The notes under the pieces were generated by a model that saw only the letters and a list, made by a program, of their open reading frames with translations, made no database searches and had not been told where the DNA came from. A stretch of DNA of 64,000 nt from NCBI RefSeq assembly GCF_030540765.1, contig NZ_JAUOEL010000001.1, forward strand, positions 1,054,001 to 1,118,000. Direction: 5' to 3'. Shown piece by piece: positions 50,204 to 60,288 of the stretch. Every line of letters begins with the position of its first letter. Position 1 is the first letter of the stretch. Origin of the DNA: Flavivirga jejuensis. Lineage in GTDB: Bacteria; Bacteroidota; Bacteroidia; Flavobacteriales; Flavobacteriaceae. The translations under genes and the position numbers were made by a program.

Positions 50204-52807
50204 ATGAATATAAAAAAACTGATTCTACTACTGCTTATAAGTGCTCTATTTCAGTTGTCGAATTCGCAAGAAACCCCAGGTATAATAAATATAGACACAA
50301 AAAACGGACATGCTATTAAAATAGGCTCTAGCGGATTTAATGTTAGAATAGCAGATAAAAGTTGGAGCTATTTACATCCAGATTTCAGAAAAGCTGTACA
50401 TCAATTAAAACCTGGTTGGCTTCGCTATTTTTCAGGGACTATGGGTGATGCTTTTAGTAGTGCTACTGGACAGTATGATATGGATTATGCCATGATGTTT
50501 GATCACTCAAAACAATACCTTAAAGGCTATCGGTTTACAGAAGTTAAAGGACCACACCGTATTATCGATTTATATGATTTACTAAGCGAAATAAATGGGA
50601 AGTTAATAGTAACTATTAACGGGTTTTCTGAAACACCCGAAATGACACTCGAATTAGCGAGATTTTGCAAGAACAATAATATTGAAGTAGCAACATGGCA
50701 ATTTTGTAACGAACCTTATTTTTATGTGCCACATAGAGAACGTTATTGGTGGAATAATGGGTACGATTATGCCGTTAAAATGAAACCGCATGCAGATGCT
50801 ATTAAAACCGTTTTTCCTGATGCATTTCTTACTTTAAATAGTACTTGGGATGGTATTTGGGGGTTCATGAAAGAAATTAATGATTATCAAAAAAAACATG
50901 GCGCTTATTGGAATGTGTTTTCTAAACACTCTTATGCACCACATGCAGGAAAAAAAGAGACTATAGATAATGCTTATAAAAGAGCAAATACAAAACTTAT
51001 AGAGGCAACTTCTGCAGCAGCAATGCAAGAGATTGAAGATTATAATTGGAAGGATGTACCCATGGTTATCACCGAATTTGGAGTGTGGAACAGGCCTTTA
51101 AATGGAATATATTCTAGTATTTATAATATTGAATATGTGATGCGTCAATTGCAGCATACGAATACTTGGTATGTAGGTGCTCATGAAGTTAGTAGTAAGT
51201 ATGCGCCAGAAAAAAATATCAATGAACAAATAGAGGCTGCTTATAAAAATGATGTTAAACTTAAAACCGATAGTATTTTAACAGGTATTGATAAAACACT
51301 AGAAGGAAAAGCTTATACCATTTATCATGATGTAACCAATCATTCAGATTTTATTTTCAACTCAAATGTTACAAATGGTTTTGTAGCATCTGGTATGAAA
51401 AATACAGTTGAAACGGGTTTCTTTACACAAGCATATCGAGGCATTAATGGCTACGATTATTTAGTATTTACTAATAGAACAGAACAGTCTAAAGATTTTA
51501 ATATAAAAATAGACGGTGTTTCTTTGAATAAAGAAATTGAGGTAAATTATATAACAGCAGACTCACTAAAAGTTGAAAATACAGATATAAAGACAACAGC
51601 TTTTAATAACGGAAAAATTAATATTCCACCGTTTAGCGTATCGGTCGCTAAATGGACATCAAAGCTTGTAACCAAACCTGCTAATCCAACTATTTATAAA
51701 GGAGAAGTACTGCCCAAAAGTATTTATATTACTTGGGGAGCTATCGAAAATGTGGAAAATTATACCATTTATTATGGCGAAGATCCTAATAATTTAAAAG
51801 AACAAATTAAAGTAGAAGGGGCTCTGGTAAATTCAATCGAGATTAAAAACTTAAAAACCGATGCTACTTATTATTTTAAGATGCATGCTAAAAATAAGCA
51901 AGGTATAAGTGACTTTTCAAATCAAATTGTTCTAAAAAATAGTGTTCCAGAAACCCCAGAAATATTTAAAACGTCTAAAAGAAATACCACAGCCACTATT
52001 TTCTGGAAAAGCGTATCAAACTCATCTGGATATAAACTTAAATATATCAATACTAACACAAATAAAGAAACCTTAATAGAAGCGAATAATGTTTTTGGGT
52101 ATAGAGTAGAAGGTTTAGAATATCATGTCCCTTATAAATTTTCGATAGCAGCCTATAATGGTTTAGGAGTTGGTGTGTTTTCGAAACCTGTAACACTTAT
52201 TCTGTCAGAAAAAGTGCCGTTAAGTCCTAGAAATGTATCTGCAATTAGAGGTATAGATGGTAGCGTGTCTGTAAAATGGATCGCACAGGATTCCATACTT
52301 CCAGAAACCACTTATAATGTCTATAGAGGGAAAGAGCTTCATAACTATAAAAAAATAGCTAGTGGAATTAAAACGACTTCTTTTAAAGATACCTCTACTA
52401 AAAAAAATAGCGTTTATTTCTATACTGTAAAAGCAGAAACTGAAGCAGGTGAAAGTAACTTTTATCCAAATACGGCAACACTATTTGGTTCCGATGAAAA
52501 ATACGCGATTAAAATAACAGATATTGAAAAACAAAAAGATGGATTTTTGTTAAAAGTGATGTTTAAAAATGTTTTATTAGATGGTGACTATTCATATGGT
52601 ATTAAAATAGAAAATATCTCTTACCTAACAGTTGAAGAACAGTTAATACAAGGAAGAGGTATATCGCATAACATGAAAGTTTTTGAAGTGTTTATACCTA
52701 ATTCTGAATTGGAAAAAAAATCAAAGTATACCATTAAAGCATTTATAAATACCAATGGAAAAAGTATTTTTAGTAAGTTGCCACATAAAAGTATTCAAAC
52801 AGATTAA
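50204..52807 (+). CDS. Clan GH-A glycosidase (GH39/GH79-like) with fibronectin type III domains
   Basis: The 867-residue protein has a signal peptide (about 1-21), a TIM-barrel domain (about 25-370) with acid/base Glu170 (QFCNEPYF) and nucleophile Glu291 (VITEFGVW), and a beta-sandwich (about 400-480). Three fibronectin type III-like domains follow (about 485-770; ITWGAIENVENYTIYYG and similar), then a C-terminal beta-rich piece. The N-E-P / T-E-F-G pair fits clan GH-A; GH39- or GH79-like is the best guess and the sugar is unknown. No T9SS tail and no lipobox. A sulfatase follows after 135 bp, probably in the same unit. Confidence 0.7.
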   Translation: MNIKKLILLLLISALFQLSNSQETPGIINIDTKNGHAIKIGSSGFNVRIADKSWSYLHPDFRKAVHQLKPGWLRYFSGTMGDAFSSATGQYDMDYAMMFDHSKQYLKGYRFTEVKGPHRIIDLYDLLSEINGKLIVTINGFSETPEMTLELARFCKNNNIEVATWQFCNEPYFYVPHRERYWWNNGYDYAVKMKPHADAIKTVFPDAFLTLNSTWDGIWGFMKEINDYQKKHGAYWNVFSKHSYAPHAGKKETIDNAYKRANTKLIEATSAAAMQEIEDYNWKDVPMVITEFGVWNRPLNGIYSSIYNIEYVMRQLQHTNTWYVGAHEVSSKYAPEKNINEQIEAAYKNDVKLKTDSILTGIDKTLEGKAYTIYHDVTNHSDFIFNSNVTNGFVASGMKNTVETGFFTQAYRGINGYDYLVFTNRTEQSKDFNIKIDGVSLNKEIEVNYITADSLKVENTDIKTTAFNNGKINIPPFSVSVAKWTSKLVTKPANPTIYKGEVLPKSIYITWGAIENVENYTIYYGEDPNNLKEQIKVEGALVNSIEIKNLKTDATYYFKMHAKNKQGISDFSNQIVLKNSVPETPEIFKTSKRNTTATIFWKSVSNSSGYKLKYINTNTNKETLIEANNVFGYRVEGLEYHVPYKFSIAAYNGLGVGVFSKPVTLILSEKVPLSPRNVSAIRGIDGSVSVKWIAQDSILPETTYNVYRGKELHNYKKIASGIKTTSFKDTSTKKNSVYFYTVKAETEAGESNFYPNTATLFGSDEKYAIKITDIEKQKDGFLLKVMFKNVLLDGDYSYGIKIENISYLTVEEQLIQGRGISHNMKVFEVFIPNSELEKKSKYTIKAFINTNGKSIFSKLPHKSIQTD

Positions 52808-52942
52808 ATTTATTATAAATGGATATTTTTTGTATTAGTAATTAATGGTACCAGTTAAAACGATATGTTTTATTGAGCTTACTTTACGAGAATAAAAATT
52901 TGAATGTTTCTCCTTTATAAATTAAAAAAAAAGACCATAGTA

Positions 52943-54454
52943 ATGAATAGATTATTTTTTTTCACATTATTAATCTCGATAACTTCTTGTATAAACAATA
53001 AAGATGCTAAAAAAGAAAATATAGCTGTTAAAAGTAAAGTACCTAATATTGTATACATTCTGGCAGATGATATGGGTTATGGTGATTTATCATCTTTAAA
53101 TCCAAAATCTGGTATCCAAACACCACACATGGATAAAATTGTAAAAGAAGGTATTCATTTTACAGATGCGCATACAAATTCTTCCGTGTGTACACCAACC
53201 AGATATGGCATTCTAACAGGGCGTTATGCATGGAGAAGCCGTTTAAAGAAAGGTGTTTTATATGGCTATGATGCGCCTTTAATTGAGGACGATAGACCAA
53301 CTGTTGCTTCTTATCTTAAGAACAATGGTTATAAAACAGCATGTATAGGTAAATGGCATTTAGGTTTAGGACTTCAAGCAGACGATATAAATAAACCTAT
53401 AGGTAATAGAGAAGGTGTTAATACAAATGTAGATTTTAGTAAAAAAATAAAAGGCCCTAATGCCTTGGGGTTTGATTATTCATATATTATTCCTGCGTCG
53501 TTAGATATGCCTCCCTATGTGTATATTGAAAACGGAAAAACCCTAGAATTACCTTCTGCATACACTAAAGGTAAAAATCAAAATAAAGATGGGCGGGGTA
53601 TTATTTGGAGAGCAGGAGAAAAAGCACCAAATTTTGTGTTTGAAAACGTATTAGATAATATTACAAAAAAATCAGTGTCTTTTATCAGCAATCAAAAAGA
53701 GTCTAATGCACCGTTCTTTCTGTATTTTCCGTTAACAGCACCACATACACCATGGTTGCCAACTGGAGACGCTAACGGGAAATCTAAAGCAGGACGTTAT
53801 GGCGATTTTGTTACTATGGTAGATGATGCTGTAGGCGCAGTTGTTGAAGCCCTAGAAAAAGCAGGTAAAATGGATAATACATTAATTATTGTGACTTCTG
53901 ATAATGGTTCGCATTGGACTCCAAATGATAAACAAGACTATGCACATCGTGCTAATTACATTTACAAAGGTCAAAAAGCCGATATTTATGATGGTGGACA
54001 CCGAGTTCCATATATAGCACAATGGACAGGTACTATACCTGCTGGACTTCAATCCAATCAAACTATGTGTACTACAGATTTGTTTGCTACTGTATCGGGG
54101 TTATTAAATAAATCAACTATTGACAATGGCGCAGAAGATAGTTATAATCTTTGGCCAGCATATATCTCGAATGTTAAGGAACCTATAAGAGAGGCTATTG
54201 TTCACCATTCTTTAAGAGGGATGTTTGCTATTAGAAAAGGAAAGTGGAAATACACATTAAATCTGGGGTCGGGTGGTTTTTCAAATCCTAAATCAATAAA
54301 ACCAAAAGATGGAGAAGCATCTGGTACATTATACGATATGATAAGCGACCCAGAAGAAAAAAACAATCTTTATAACGAACATCCAGAAGTTGTAGCAGAA
54401 TTAAACACGCTCTTAGAACAATATAAAAAAGAAGGACGTAGTAGAGATCTGTAA
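52943..54454 (+). CDS. Formylglycine-dependent sulfatase (S1), lipoprotein
   Basis: The start is placed at the ATG at 52943 because it gives a clean lipoprotein signal (ISITSC, Cys16); an in-frame ATG at 52904 adds 13 residues that would spoil it. The protein has 503 residues, with metal ligands in YILADDMGYGD (Asp42-Asp43), formylglycine motif Cys83-Thr-Pro-Thr-Arg, GKWHLGLG and TSDNGSH. It removes sulfate esters from oligosaccharides. The tail TLYDMISDPEEKNNLY is typical of carbohydrate sulfatases of this class. Confidence 0.92.
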   Translation: MNRLFFFTLLISITSCINNKDAKKENIAVKSKVPNIVYILADDMGYGDLSSLNPKSGIQTPHMDKIVKEGIHFTDAHTNSSVCTPTRYGILTGRYAWRSRLKKGVLYGYDAPLIEDDRPTVASYLKNNGYKTACIGKWHLGLGLQADDINKPIGNREGVNTNVDFSKKIKGPNALGFDYSYIIPASLDMPPYVYIENGKTLELPSAYTKGKNQNKDGRGIIWRAGEKAPNFVFENVLDNITKKSVSFISNQKESNAPFFLYFPLTAPHTPWLPTGDANGKSKAGRYGDFVTMVDDAVGAVVEALEKAGKMDNTLIIVTSDNGSHWTPNDKQDYAHRANYIYKGQKADIYDGGHRVPYIAQWTGTIPAGLQSNQTMCTTDLFATVSGLLNKSTIDNGAEDSYNLWPAYISNVKEPIREAIVHHSLRGMFAIRKGKWKYTLNLGSGGFSNPKSIKPKDGEASGTLYDMISDPEEKNNLYNEHPEVVAELNTLLEQYKKEGRSRDL

Positions 54455-54840
54455 ATGTTAGTTTTATTAATGATACTCAATTTTGGGAAGTCTGCAAGAC
54501 GCATTCAAAATTGTAAGTTAAATTAACCCCACTTTCTGTTCTGAACTTGCTTCAGTATTTAGTGGGGATCAAGGTTTAATCGAAAAGAATTTCCCTGGGT
54601 TCTGTCAAGAACCTGCCTGTCGGCCAGACAGGAACGGGAATCTAAATACAGAATTTTGGTTTTTTAACCTTTTTAGGTCAAAACCAAAACCTTGTGGGCA
54701 ACTTGATTGGGCACGAAACCAAAGAAACAGTCTATGGCTTGCCTCAGGTCAGCCTGCTAACAAAGGCAGAGATAGTCAGTTTTAAGACCTTTTTATTTTT
54801 AAAACTAAAGATTATTAAGTCATATTAAAATTTTTAATAA
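54455..54840. other. Intergenic region before the GH97 operon
   Basis: No gene is seen. CCTGTC-GGCCA-GACAGG (54616-54632) is a small inverted repeat of a type often found between flavobacterial genes, and the stretch 54735-54775 (TTGCCTCAGGTCAGCCTGC) is similar in character. I find neither a copy of the shared 27-bp element nor a clear -7 box. Confidence 0.5.
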
Positions 54841-56769
54841 ATGAAATTAAGTATATTTTTTAATCCATTTCAAAAAATAAACTACAATCTCATCCTATGT
54901 ATTTTAATTATTGCAGTAAGTGCATGTGAAAAAAAGGACTCTAATTTTCCAGTAAATTCTCCAGATGGAAAAATATCAGTCGAAATAAATAATGAGAATG
55001 GCAGTATTACTTATGCACTCTTTAAGAATGGGGAAGCACTCATAAATACATCAAAAATTTCCATATTACCAGAAGTACATGCACAAATTAATAGTGCATC
55101 TTTAAATTCTAAAAATGAAATATGGCAACCCGTTTGGGGACAATTTAGTGAGATTAATAATCATTATAATGAGCTTGTTTTAGATGTAAAACTAGAAGAA
55201 GCAAATGCTAAACTTTATGTACGTGTATTTAATAAAGGTATTGGATTTAGATATAAAATAGAAGGGTATAAAGAAGGCACAGAAGCCAATTTTTATTGTG
55301 AATACAATTTAGATAGTACAGATGCATTGTATGCTCCAGCAGGGGAAAAAGAACCATTAGGACCTATGCTTATTAATGAGTTGGTTACAATTAAAAAACA
55401 GCCTAAATTAAGGATGCCTATCGTTGTTGAGAAATCTGAAAAATCACATTTATCACTATTAGAATCCGATTTATACACAGCTCCAGAATTTGGAGTCATA
55501 AAATTTAATTTCGATCAAGATAAAAAAAGGCTTGTATCTACAAACAAAAGGAAGCTTACTGGGAAAAAAATAACAACACCATGGCGTGTTATTTTAGTTG
55601 ATGAAAACATCGGAGGTTTGGTCACCAATACAGTGCCTCTTAACTTGGCAACACCTTGTGAAATAGAAGCTGTTTCTTGGATTAAACCAGGTAAGACGCT
55701 TTGGGACTGGCGAGTACATGGCTATAAAACAGCCGATGGATTTACATACGGTATCAATACTGGGAGTTATATCAGGTTTATTGACTTTGCTGCAGAAAAA
55801 AACATCGAATATTTCTTAATTGATGCAAATTGGTTTACTAAAGTTATAAAAGGACACTTTGAGATAACTGATGCATTAGATCTTGAAAAAGTTTCTAATT
55901 ACGCAAAAGAAAACGGTGTTAAACTTATACTTTATTATGACAGGCATAAAGGCGACTATGGTGATGAAGACTTGTTTTCTTACTTCAAATCATTAGGAAT
56001 GAGTGGTATTAAATATGGATTTATGGGTAACAATGTGTCTTTTACTAGTAATGCCATACAGGAAAGTGCAAAAAATAATTTGTTGGTAGATTTTCATGAT
56101 TCCCCAGTACCTTTTACAGGTATAGAACGCACATTTCCTAATGCAATAACCAGAGAATATTGTCATGCACAACAAGATTCTAGAAGAGCATTTACTCCAG
56201 AATCTTTTATAAAAATGGCACTAATTAATGCGATTCAAGGACCTCTGGATATGAATAATGGAAATTTTGATTTAATAGGTATTAATAGAGGCGATAGACA
56301 AAAAGGCCCCAAGAAACCAAATTCTTATTTTTCTACAGTTGTTTCAGAAACAGCAAGAACACTCATTATTTTTAGTGGACTCGTTTGTCTTCCCGATGCT
56401 CCAGAAGCGTACAATAAAAAATCAGATTTGTTCGAATTTATTCAAAAAATGCCTGTTGGGAAATGGGATGAGAGCATGGTGTTAAATAGTAAAATGGGCG
56501 CGTATATTTCTACAGCTAGAAGATATAAAGAAGAGTGGTTTATAGGTTCTGTTACCAATAAGGAAGGAAGAACATTAGATATAGATTTAGATTTTCTAAA
56601 AGAAGATAAAACTTATGTTGTAACCTATTATGAGGATACAGCAAAGACTCATGGGATGAAAAAACCAGAAGCGTATAAAACAAGAACAGGAAAAGTTAAA
56701 AAAGGAGATATCATAAAAGCAGTAATGGCTCCAGGCGGAGGACATTGTATGTGGATTAAGCCTGAATAA
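54841..56769 (+). CDS. GH97 glycosidase, lipoprotein
   Basis: The 642-residue protein has a lipobox (AVSAC, Cys about 29), a GH97 N-terminal beta-sandwich (NFPVNSPDGKISVEINNENG), a TIM barrel (WRVHGYKTADGFTYGINTGSY, then YFLIDANWF) and a C-terminal sheet domain. GH97 includes calcium-dependent alpha-glucosidases (inverting) and alpha-galactosidases (retaining). In the retaining group the nucleophile Asp lies in a GIKxDF segment; here the equivalent seems to be GIKYGF. The positions of the two base glutamates of the inverting SusB type seem to be Asp (FHDSPVP, GNFDLIG). The mechanism is therefore uncertain. It leads a compact operon with a sulfatase (10 bp gap) and a GH29 (23 bp gap). Confidence 0.85.
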   Translation: MKLSIFFNPFQKINYNLILCILIIAVSACEKKDSNFPVNSPDGKISVEINNENGSITYALFKNGEALINTSKISILPEVHAQINSASLNSKNEIWQPVWGQFSEINNHYNELVLDVKLEEANAKLYVRVFNKGIGFRYKIEGYKEGTEANFYCEYNLDSTDALYAPAGEKEPLGPMLINELVTIKKQPKLRMPIVVEKSEKSHLSLLESDLYTAPEFGVIKFNFDQDKKRLVSTNKRKLTGKKITTPWRVILVDENIGGLVTNTVPLNLATPCEIEAVSWIKPGKTLWDWRVHGYKTADGFTYGINTGSYIRFIDFAAEKNIEYFLIDANWFTKVIKGHFEITDALDLEKVSNYAKENGVKLILYYDRHKGDYGDEDLFSYFKSLGMSGIKYGFMGNNVSFTSNAIQESAKNNLLVDFHDSPVPFTGIERTFPNAITREYCHAQQDSRRAFTPESFIKMALINAIQGPLDMNNGNFDLIGINRGDRQKGPKKPNSYFSTVVSETARTLIIFSGLVCLPDAPEAYNKKSDLFEFIQKMPVGKWDESMVLNSKMGAYISTARRYKEEWFIGSVTNKEGRTLDIDLDFLKEDKTYVVTYYEDTAKTHGMKKPEAYKTRTGKVKKGDIIKAVMAPGGGHCMWIKPE

Positions 56770-56779
56770 AATCAAGTAT

Positions 56780-58387
56780 ATGAAAAAAACAATATCAATA
56801 ATTACAATATTATTTTTGTTATTATCTTGTAAACAAGACAATAACAAAGTAGAAACTTCGAAAAAGCCTAATATTTTATTTATTTTGGTTGATGATTTAG
56901 GATATGCAGATTTAAGTGTGATGGGAAGTAAATATTATGAAACACCAAATATCGATAAAATTGCAAATTCTGGAACTGTTTTTACAAATGGATATGCAGC
57001 TTGTACGGTTTGTAGCCCATCAAGAGCAAGTTTAATGACTGGGCAATATCCTGCAAGACATGGGATTACCCAATTTGAAGGAAAAAGAAATAGTGGTCAA
57101 TCTTGGAAAGAACGCAAACGCTATACCAAATTATTACCGCCAGAATATAGACATCATTTAGACTCTGGTGCTGTAACATTGCCAGAAGCTTTTAAAGAAA
57201 ACGGTTATGCTACTTTCTTTGCAGGCAAATGGCACTTAGGTAGTGCAGCACAAAGATCATTACCAACAGATCATGGGTTTGATGTTAATATAGGAGGAAA
57301 CCATGCAGGAGGGCCAAATGGGGGGTATTTTTCTCCGTTTAAAAATCCAAACTTGCCAAATTTGCCAGAAGAAAAAGGACTGAATTTATCTATGAAATTG
57401 GCAAAAGAGACTAGTAAGTTTATAGAAAAAAATAAAGACAATCAGTTTTTTGCATACCTTTCTTTTTATGCTGTACATGGTGGTATACAAACAACTAAAG
57501 AAAAATGGACAAAGTACCGTAACAAAGCAGAAAAAATGGGAATCCATGAAAAAGGATTTGAAATGGAACGTGTTTTACCAGCAAGAAAATATCAAGACAA
57601 TCCCGTATATGCAGGTTTAATTGAACATGTAGATGACGCTATTGGAACTGTAATGAAAACATTAAAAGATTTGAATTTAGATAAAAACACCATCGTTGTT
57701 TTTACTTCAGATAATGGAGGCGTTACGTCTGGAGATAACTTTTCTACCAATCAACTTAGTTTAAGAGGAGGAAAAGGATACCAATGGGAAGGAGGAACTA
57801 GAGTTCCATATTTTATTCATGTACCATGGGTAAAACAAAATGGAGCAAGTATTAATACCCCGGTGTCTGGTACAGATTTATATCCAACATTATTAGATTT
57901 ATCAGGGTTACCACTTAAGCCAAAAGCACATATGGATGGTGTTAGTTTAAAACCACTTTTATTAGGAGAAAATATTGACGAAAGGCCGCTTTATTGGCAT
58001 TATCCTCACTATGGAAATCAAGGAGGCGAACCAAGTTCAATTATTAGAAAAGGAAAATGGAAGCTTATTTATTATTGGGAAGATCTTCACGCCGAATTGT
58101 ACAATTTAGAAACCGATTTAGGTGAACGTAATAACGTTGCAGAAACCAACCCTGAAACTGCTAAACAAATGGAGACACAACTTTTAAATTGGTTAGAATC
58201 CATGAATACGCATTACGCAGAAGTAGATCCTTTATGGGATAAAGCTGCTCGTAAAAAATGGTTGGAAAACCAAAAAAATAAGTCTTTACCAAATCAAGAA
58301 AAACATCGTAAAAAGATGCTTTCTCCAAATTGGCAACCTAATAAAGATTGGTGGGGAAGTGAAGTAAACAATCAGTCCAAAGAATAA
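56780..58387 (+). CDS. Formylglycine-dependent sulfatase (S1), lipoprotein
   Basis: The 535-residue protein has a lipobox (FLLLSC, Cys17), a metal site FILVDDLGYAD (Asp38-Asp39) and the formylglycine motif Cys78-Ser-Pro-Ser-Arg (the common CxPSR form). Further family features are GKWHLGS and TSDNGGV. Its central region (HGFDVNIGGNHAGGPNGGYFSP) differs from the other two sulfatases of the window, so it probably attacks a different sulfate position or sugar. It lies between GH97 and GH29 in one operon. Confidence 0.93.
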   Translation: MKKTISIITILFLLLSCKQDNNKVETSKKPNILFILVDDLGYADLSVMGSKYYETPNIDKIANSGTVFTNGYAACTVCSPSRASLMTGQYPARHGITQFEGKRNSGQSWKERKRYTKLLPPEYRHHLDSGAVTLPEAFKENGYATFFAGKWHLGSAAQRSLPTDHGFDVNIGGNHAGGPNGGYFSPFKNPNLPNLPEEKGLNLSMKLAKETSKFIEKNKDNQFFAYLSFYAVHGGIQTTKEKWTKYRNKAEKMGIHEKGFEMERVLPARKYQDNPVYAGLIEHVDDAIGTVMKTLKDLNLDKNTIVVFTSDNGGVTSGDNFSTNQLSLRGGKGYQWEGGTRVPYFIHVPWVKQNGASINTPVSGTDLYPTLLDLSGLPLKPKAHMDGVSLKPLLLGENIDERPLYWHYPHYGNQGGEPSSIIRKGKWKLIYYWEDLHAELYNLETDLGERNNVAETNPETAKQMETQLLNWLESMNTHYAEVDPLWDKAARKKWLENQKNKSLPNQEKHRKKMLSPNWQPNKDWWGSEVNNQSKE

Positions 58388-58410
58388 CATTTTATAATAT
58401 CAAAAAGAAC

Positions 58411-59781
58411 ATGAAAAAAAATCATCTTATTTTACTATTGACTTTAGCAATAGGGTTTTCAAGTTTTTCTCAAAAGAAAATATGGAACGAAACTGAAAAA
58501 GAAAAAACCGAACGTATGGCTTGGTGGACAGAAGCTAGGTTTGGAATGTTTATTCACTGGGGCTTGTATGCACAACCTGCACGTCACGAATGGGTGAAAA
58601 AGCGTGAACGTATTTCAGATAAAGATTATCAAAAGTATTTTGATGTATTTAACCCAGATCTATTTAACCCTAGAGAATGGGCAAAAAAGGCAAAAGCAGC
58701 TGGGATGAAATACGCTGTTATTACCACAAAGCATCATGAAGGATTTAGTATGTTCAATTCTGATTATTCAGATTATAACATTACAAAGACACCTTATGGT
58801 AAAGATATTCTTAAAGAATGGGTAGAAGCTTTTCGTGCAGAAGGTCTGGGTATTGGGTTTTATTATTCGTTAATTGATTGGCATCATCCAGATTTTACCA
58901 TCGATAGTAGACATTCTATAAAAGCAAATAATAAAGAAGAGTACGAGAAGTTGAACAAAAATCGCGATATGGCCGTATATCGAAAATACCTTAAAAATCA
59001 AGTGAAAGAATTGCTTTCTAATTATGGAAAAGTAGACCTATTATGGTTAGATTTTTCTTATCCAGGAGAGTTTGGAAAAGGTAGAGACGATTGGGGGTCT
59101 GTTGAATTGCTAAAAATGGTTCGTAAACTTCAGCCCAAAATTTTGGTTAACGACCGATTGGATTTAAAAGAGTATGCTGGTGGATGGGATTTCACAACTC
59201 CAGAACAATTTAAAGTAGAAAAATGGCCAGAAGTAGATGGAAAAAAAGTTCCTTGGGAAACATGTCAAACCTTTTCTGGTTCATGGGGATATTACCGAGA
59301 TGAACACACCTGGAAAGACAACAAACAATTATTAACCCTATTAATTGAGTCTGTAAGTAAAGGAGGGAATGTTTTATTAAACGTGGGACCAACAGCAAGA
59401 GGAACATTTGATTATCGTGCCGATGAAGCCTTAGAAGGTATGGGGAATTGGATGAAATACAATTCTGGGTCCATTTATAGTTGCACACAAGCGCCAGATG
59501 AGTTTGTTACTCCAGATAATTCATTGTTAACCTATAACCCCAAAACAAATCGTTTGTACGTGCATTTATTGGATTACCCAATTCAGAATTTTTTAATGAA
59601 AGGGATGAAAGGGAAAATAAAATATGCACAATTTTTACACGATGCCTCAGAAATAAAAACAGGTAAAACTCATGGTGCCTGGGGTAAGGAAAAAATGAAA
59701 AAAGAAGATGTAAACTTAAAATTACCTGTTAACAAACCAAATGTTGAGATCCCTGTAATTGAAATATTTTTAAACGATTAA
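58411..59781 (+). CDS. GH29 alpha-L-fucosidase
   Basis: The 456-residue protein has a signal peptide ending FSQ (about 20) and the GH29 pattern: WWTEARFGMFIHWGLY, YAVITTKHHEGFSMF, and the nucleophile Asp214 in LLWLDFSYPG. Asn-Val-Gly-Pro follows in the GNVLLNVGPTARG segment. GH29 removes alpha-L-fucose with retention, and some members act on alpha-L-galactose. It is the last gene of the GH97-sulfatase operon. The first base of a MITE-like repeat is the last base of its stop codon, so the repeat supplies the 3' untranslated region. Confidence 0.92.
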   Translation: MKKNHLILLLTLAIGFSSFSQKKIWNETEKEKTERMAWWTEARFGMFIHWGLYAQPARHEWVKKRERISDKDYQKYFDVFNPDLFNPREWAKKAKAAGMKYAVITTKHHEGFSMFNSDYSDYNITKTPYGKDILKEWVEAFRAEGLGIGFYYSLIDWHHPDFTIDSRHSIKANNKEEYEKLNKNRDMAVYRKYLKNQVKELLSNYGKVDLLWLDFSYPGEFGKGRDDWGSVELLKMVRKLQPKILVNDRLDLKEYAGGWDFTTPEQFKVEKWPEVDGKKVPWETCQTFSGSWGYYRDEHTWKDNKQLLTLLIESVSKGGNVLLNVGPTARGTFDYRADEALEGMGNWMKYNSGSIYSCTQAPDEFVTPDNSLLTYNPKTNRLYVHLLDYPIQNFLMKGMKGKIKYAQFLHDASEIKTGKTHGAWGKEKMKKEDVNLKLPVNKPNVEIPVIEIFLND

Positions 59782-59942
59782 GAAACTGTTTAAGTTTAGT
59801 TTTTTGGAATTAACTTGAGTGAATTACGTTCTCAGTCAAGGCAAAATAAAAGAGAATAGCGTTGCTATTTAAAGACATTTTGCTGTAGAATGAGGGCTTA
59901 AGAAAACAAAATAAACTAAAGGATAAAATTTAAACAGTTTCA
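59781..59942. repeat. MITE-like element, copy 2
   Basis: A 161-162-bp element starting AGAAACTGTTTAA and ending TTAAACAGTTTC. It is the reverse complement of copy 1 (16515-16679) with scattered differences. It begins exactly at the GH29 stop codon. Confidence 0.7.
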
Positions 59943-60288
59943 AAGTATAATTGCTAGATTTTCTTAGAACTTAAACCTATCAAGGTTCTCTCGCTTAAAT
60001 AGACATAATTCACCCAAATTATAGTCAAAATGACCCTGCTTTTTGAGATAACATTAATTAGTTTTATGTTTTGTTTTTTTTAGAAAAAAATATTTGATAA
60101 AGTAATATTTCGGAAATGGATTATTTCTACAAAATATTGAGGCGCTGCTATGATTATTTATGAAGATATTTTTAGAAGCTACCTAAATAAAAAATATGTA
60201 TTTAAAAAAAGATTGATGATAATAACTTAATATGAAATATATCTAGCTTTTGAAATTAACACAAAGAATCATTATTGAAAATACCAGA
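59943..60288. other. Intergenic region before the propeller glycosidase gene
   Basis: No gene is seen. TATGTTTTG near 60065 could be a -7 box. A sequence around 60020-60048 resembles the shared element only weakly and lacks the fixed spacing. Confidence 0.45.

Noticed and set aside
52904-52942. Upstream ATG for the sulfatase gene.
   Set aside because: It would put MFLLYKLKKKTIV before a complete lipoprotein signal; the ATG at 52943 gives a normal one.
54474-54500. TACTCAATTTTGGGAAG, resembling the right half of the element on the minus strand.
   Set aside because: There is no GYAACA block at the right distance and no minus-strand gene that it could drive.
60020-60065. Possible further copy of the shared element before the propeller gene (TTCACCCAAATT and TTTTTGAGATAAC).
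   Set aside because: The left block is absent, the core is poor and the nearest TTTG box is not at 36 nt.
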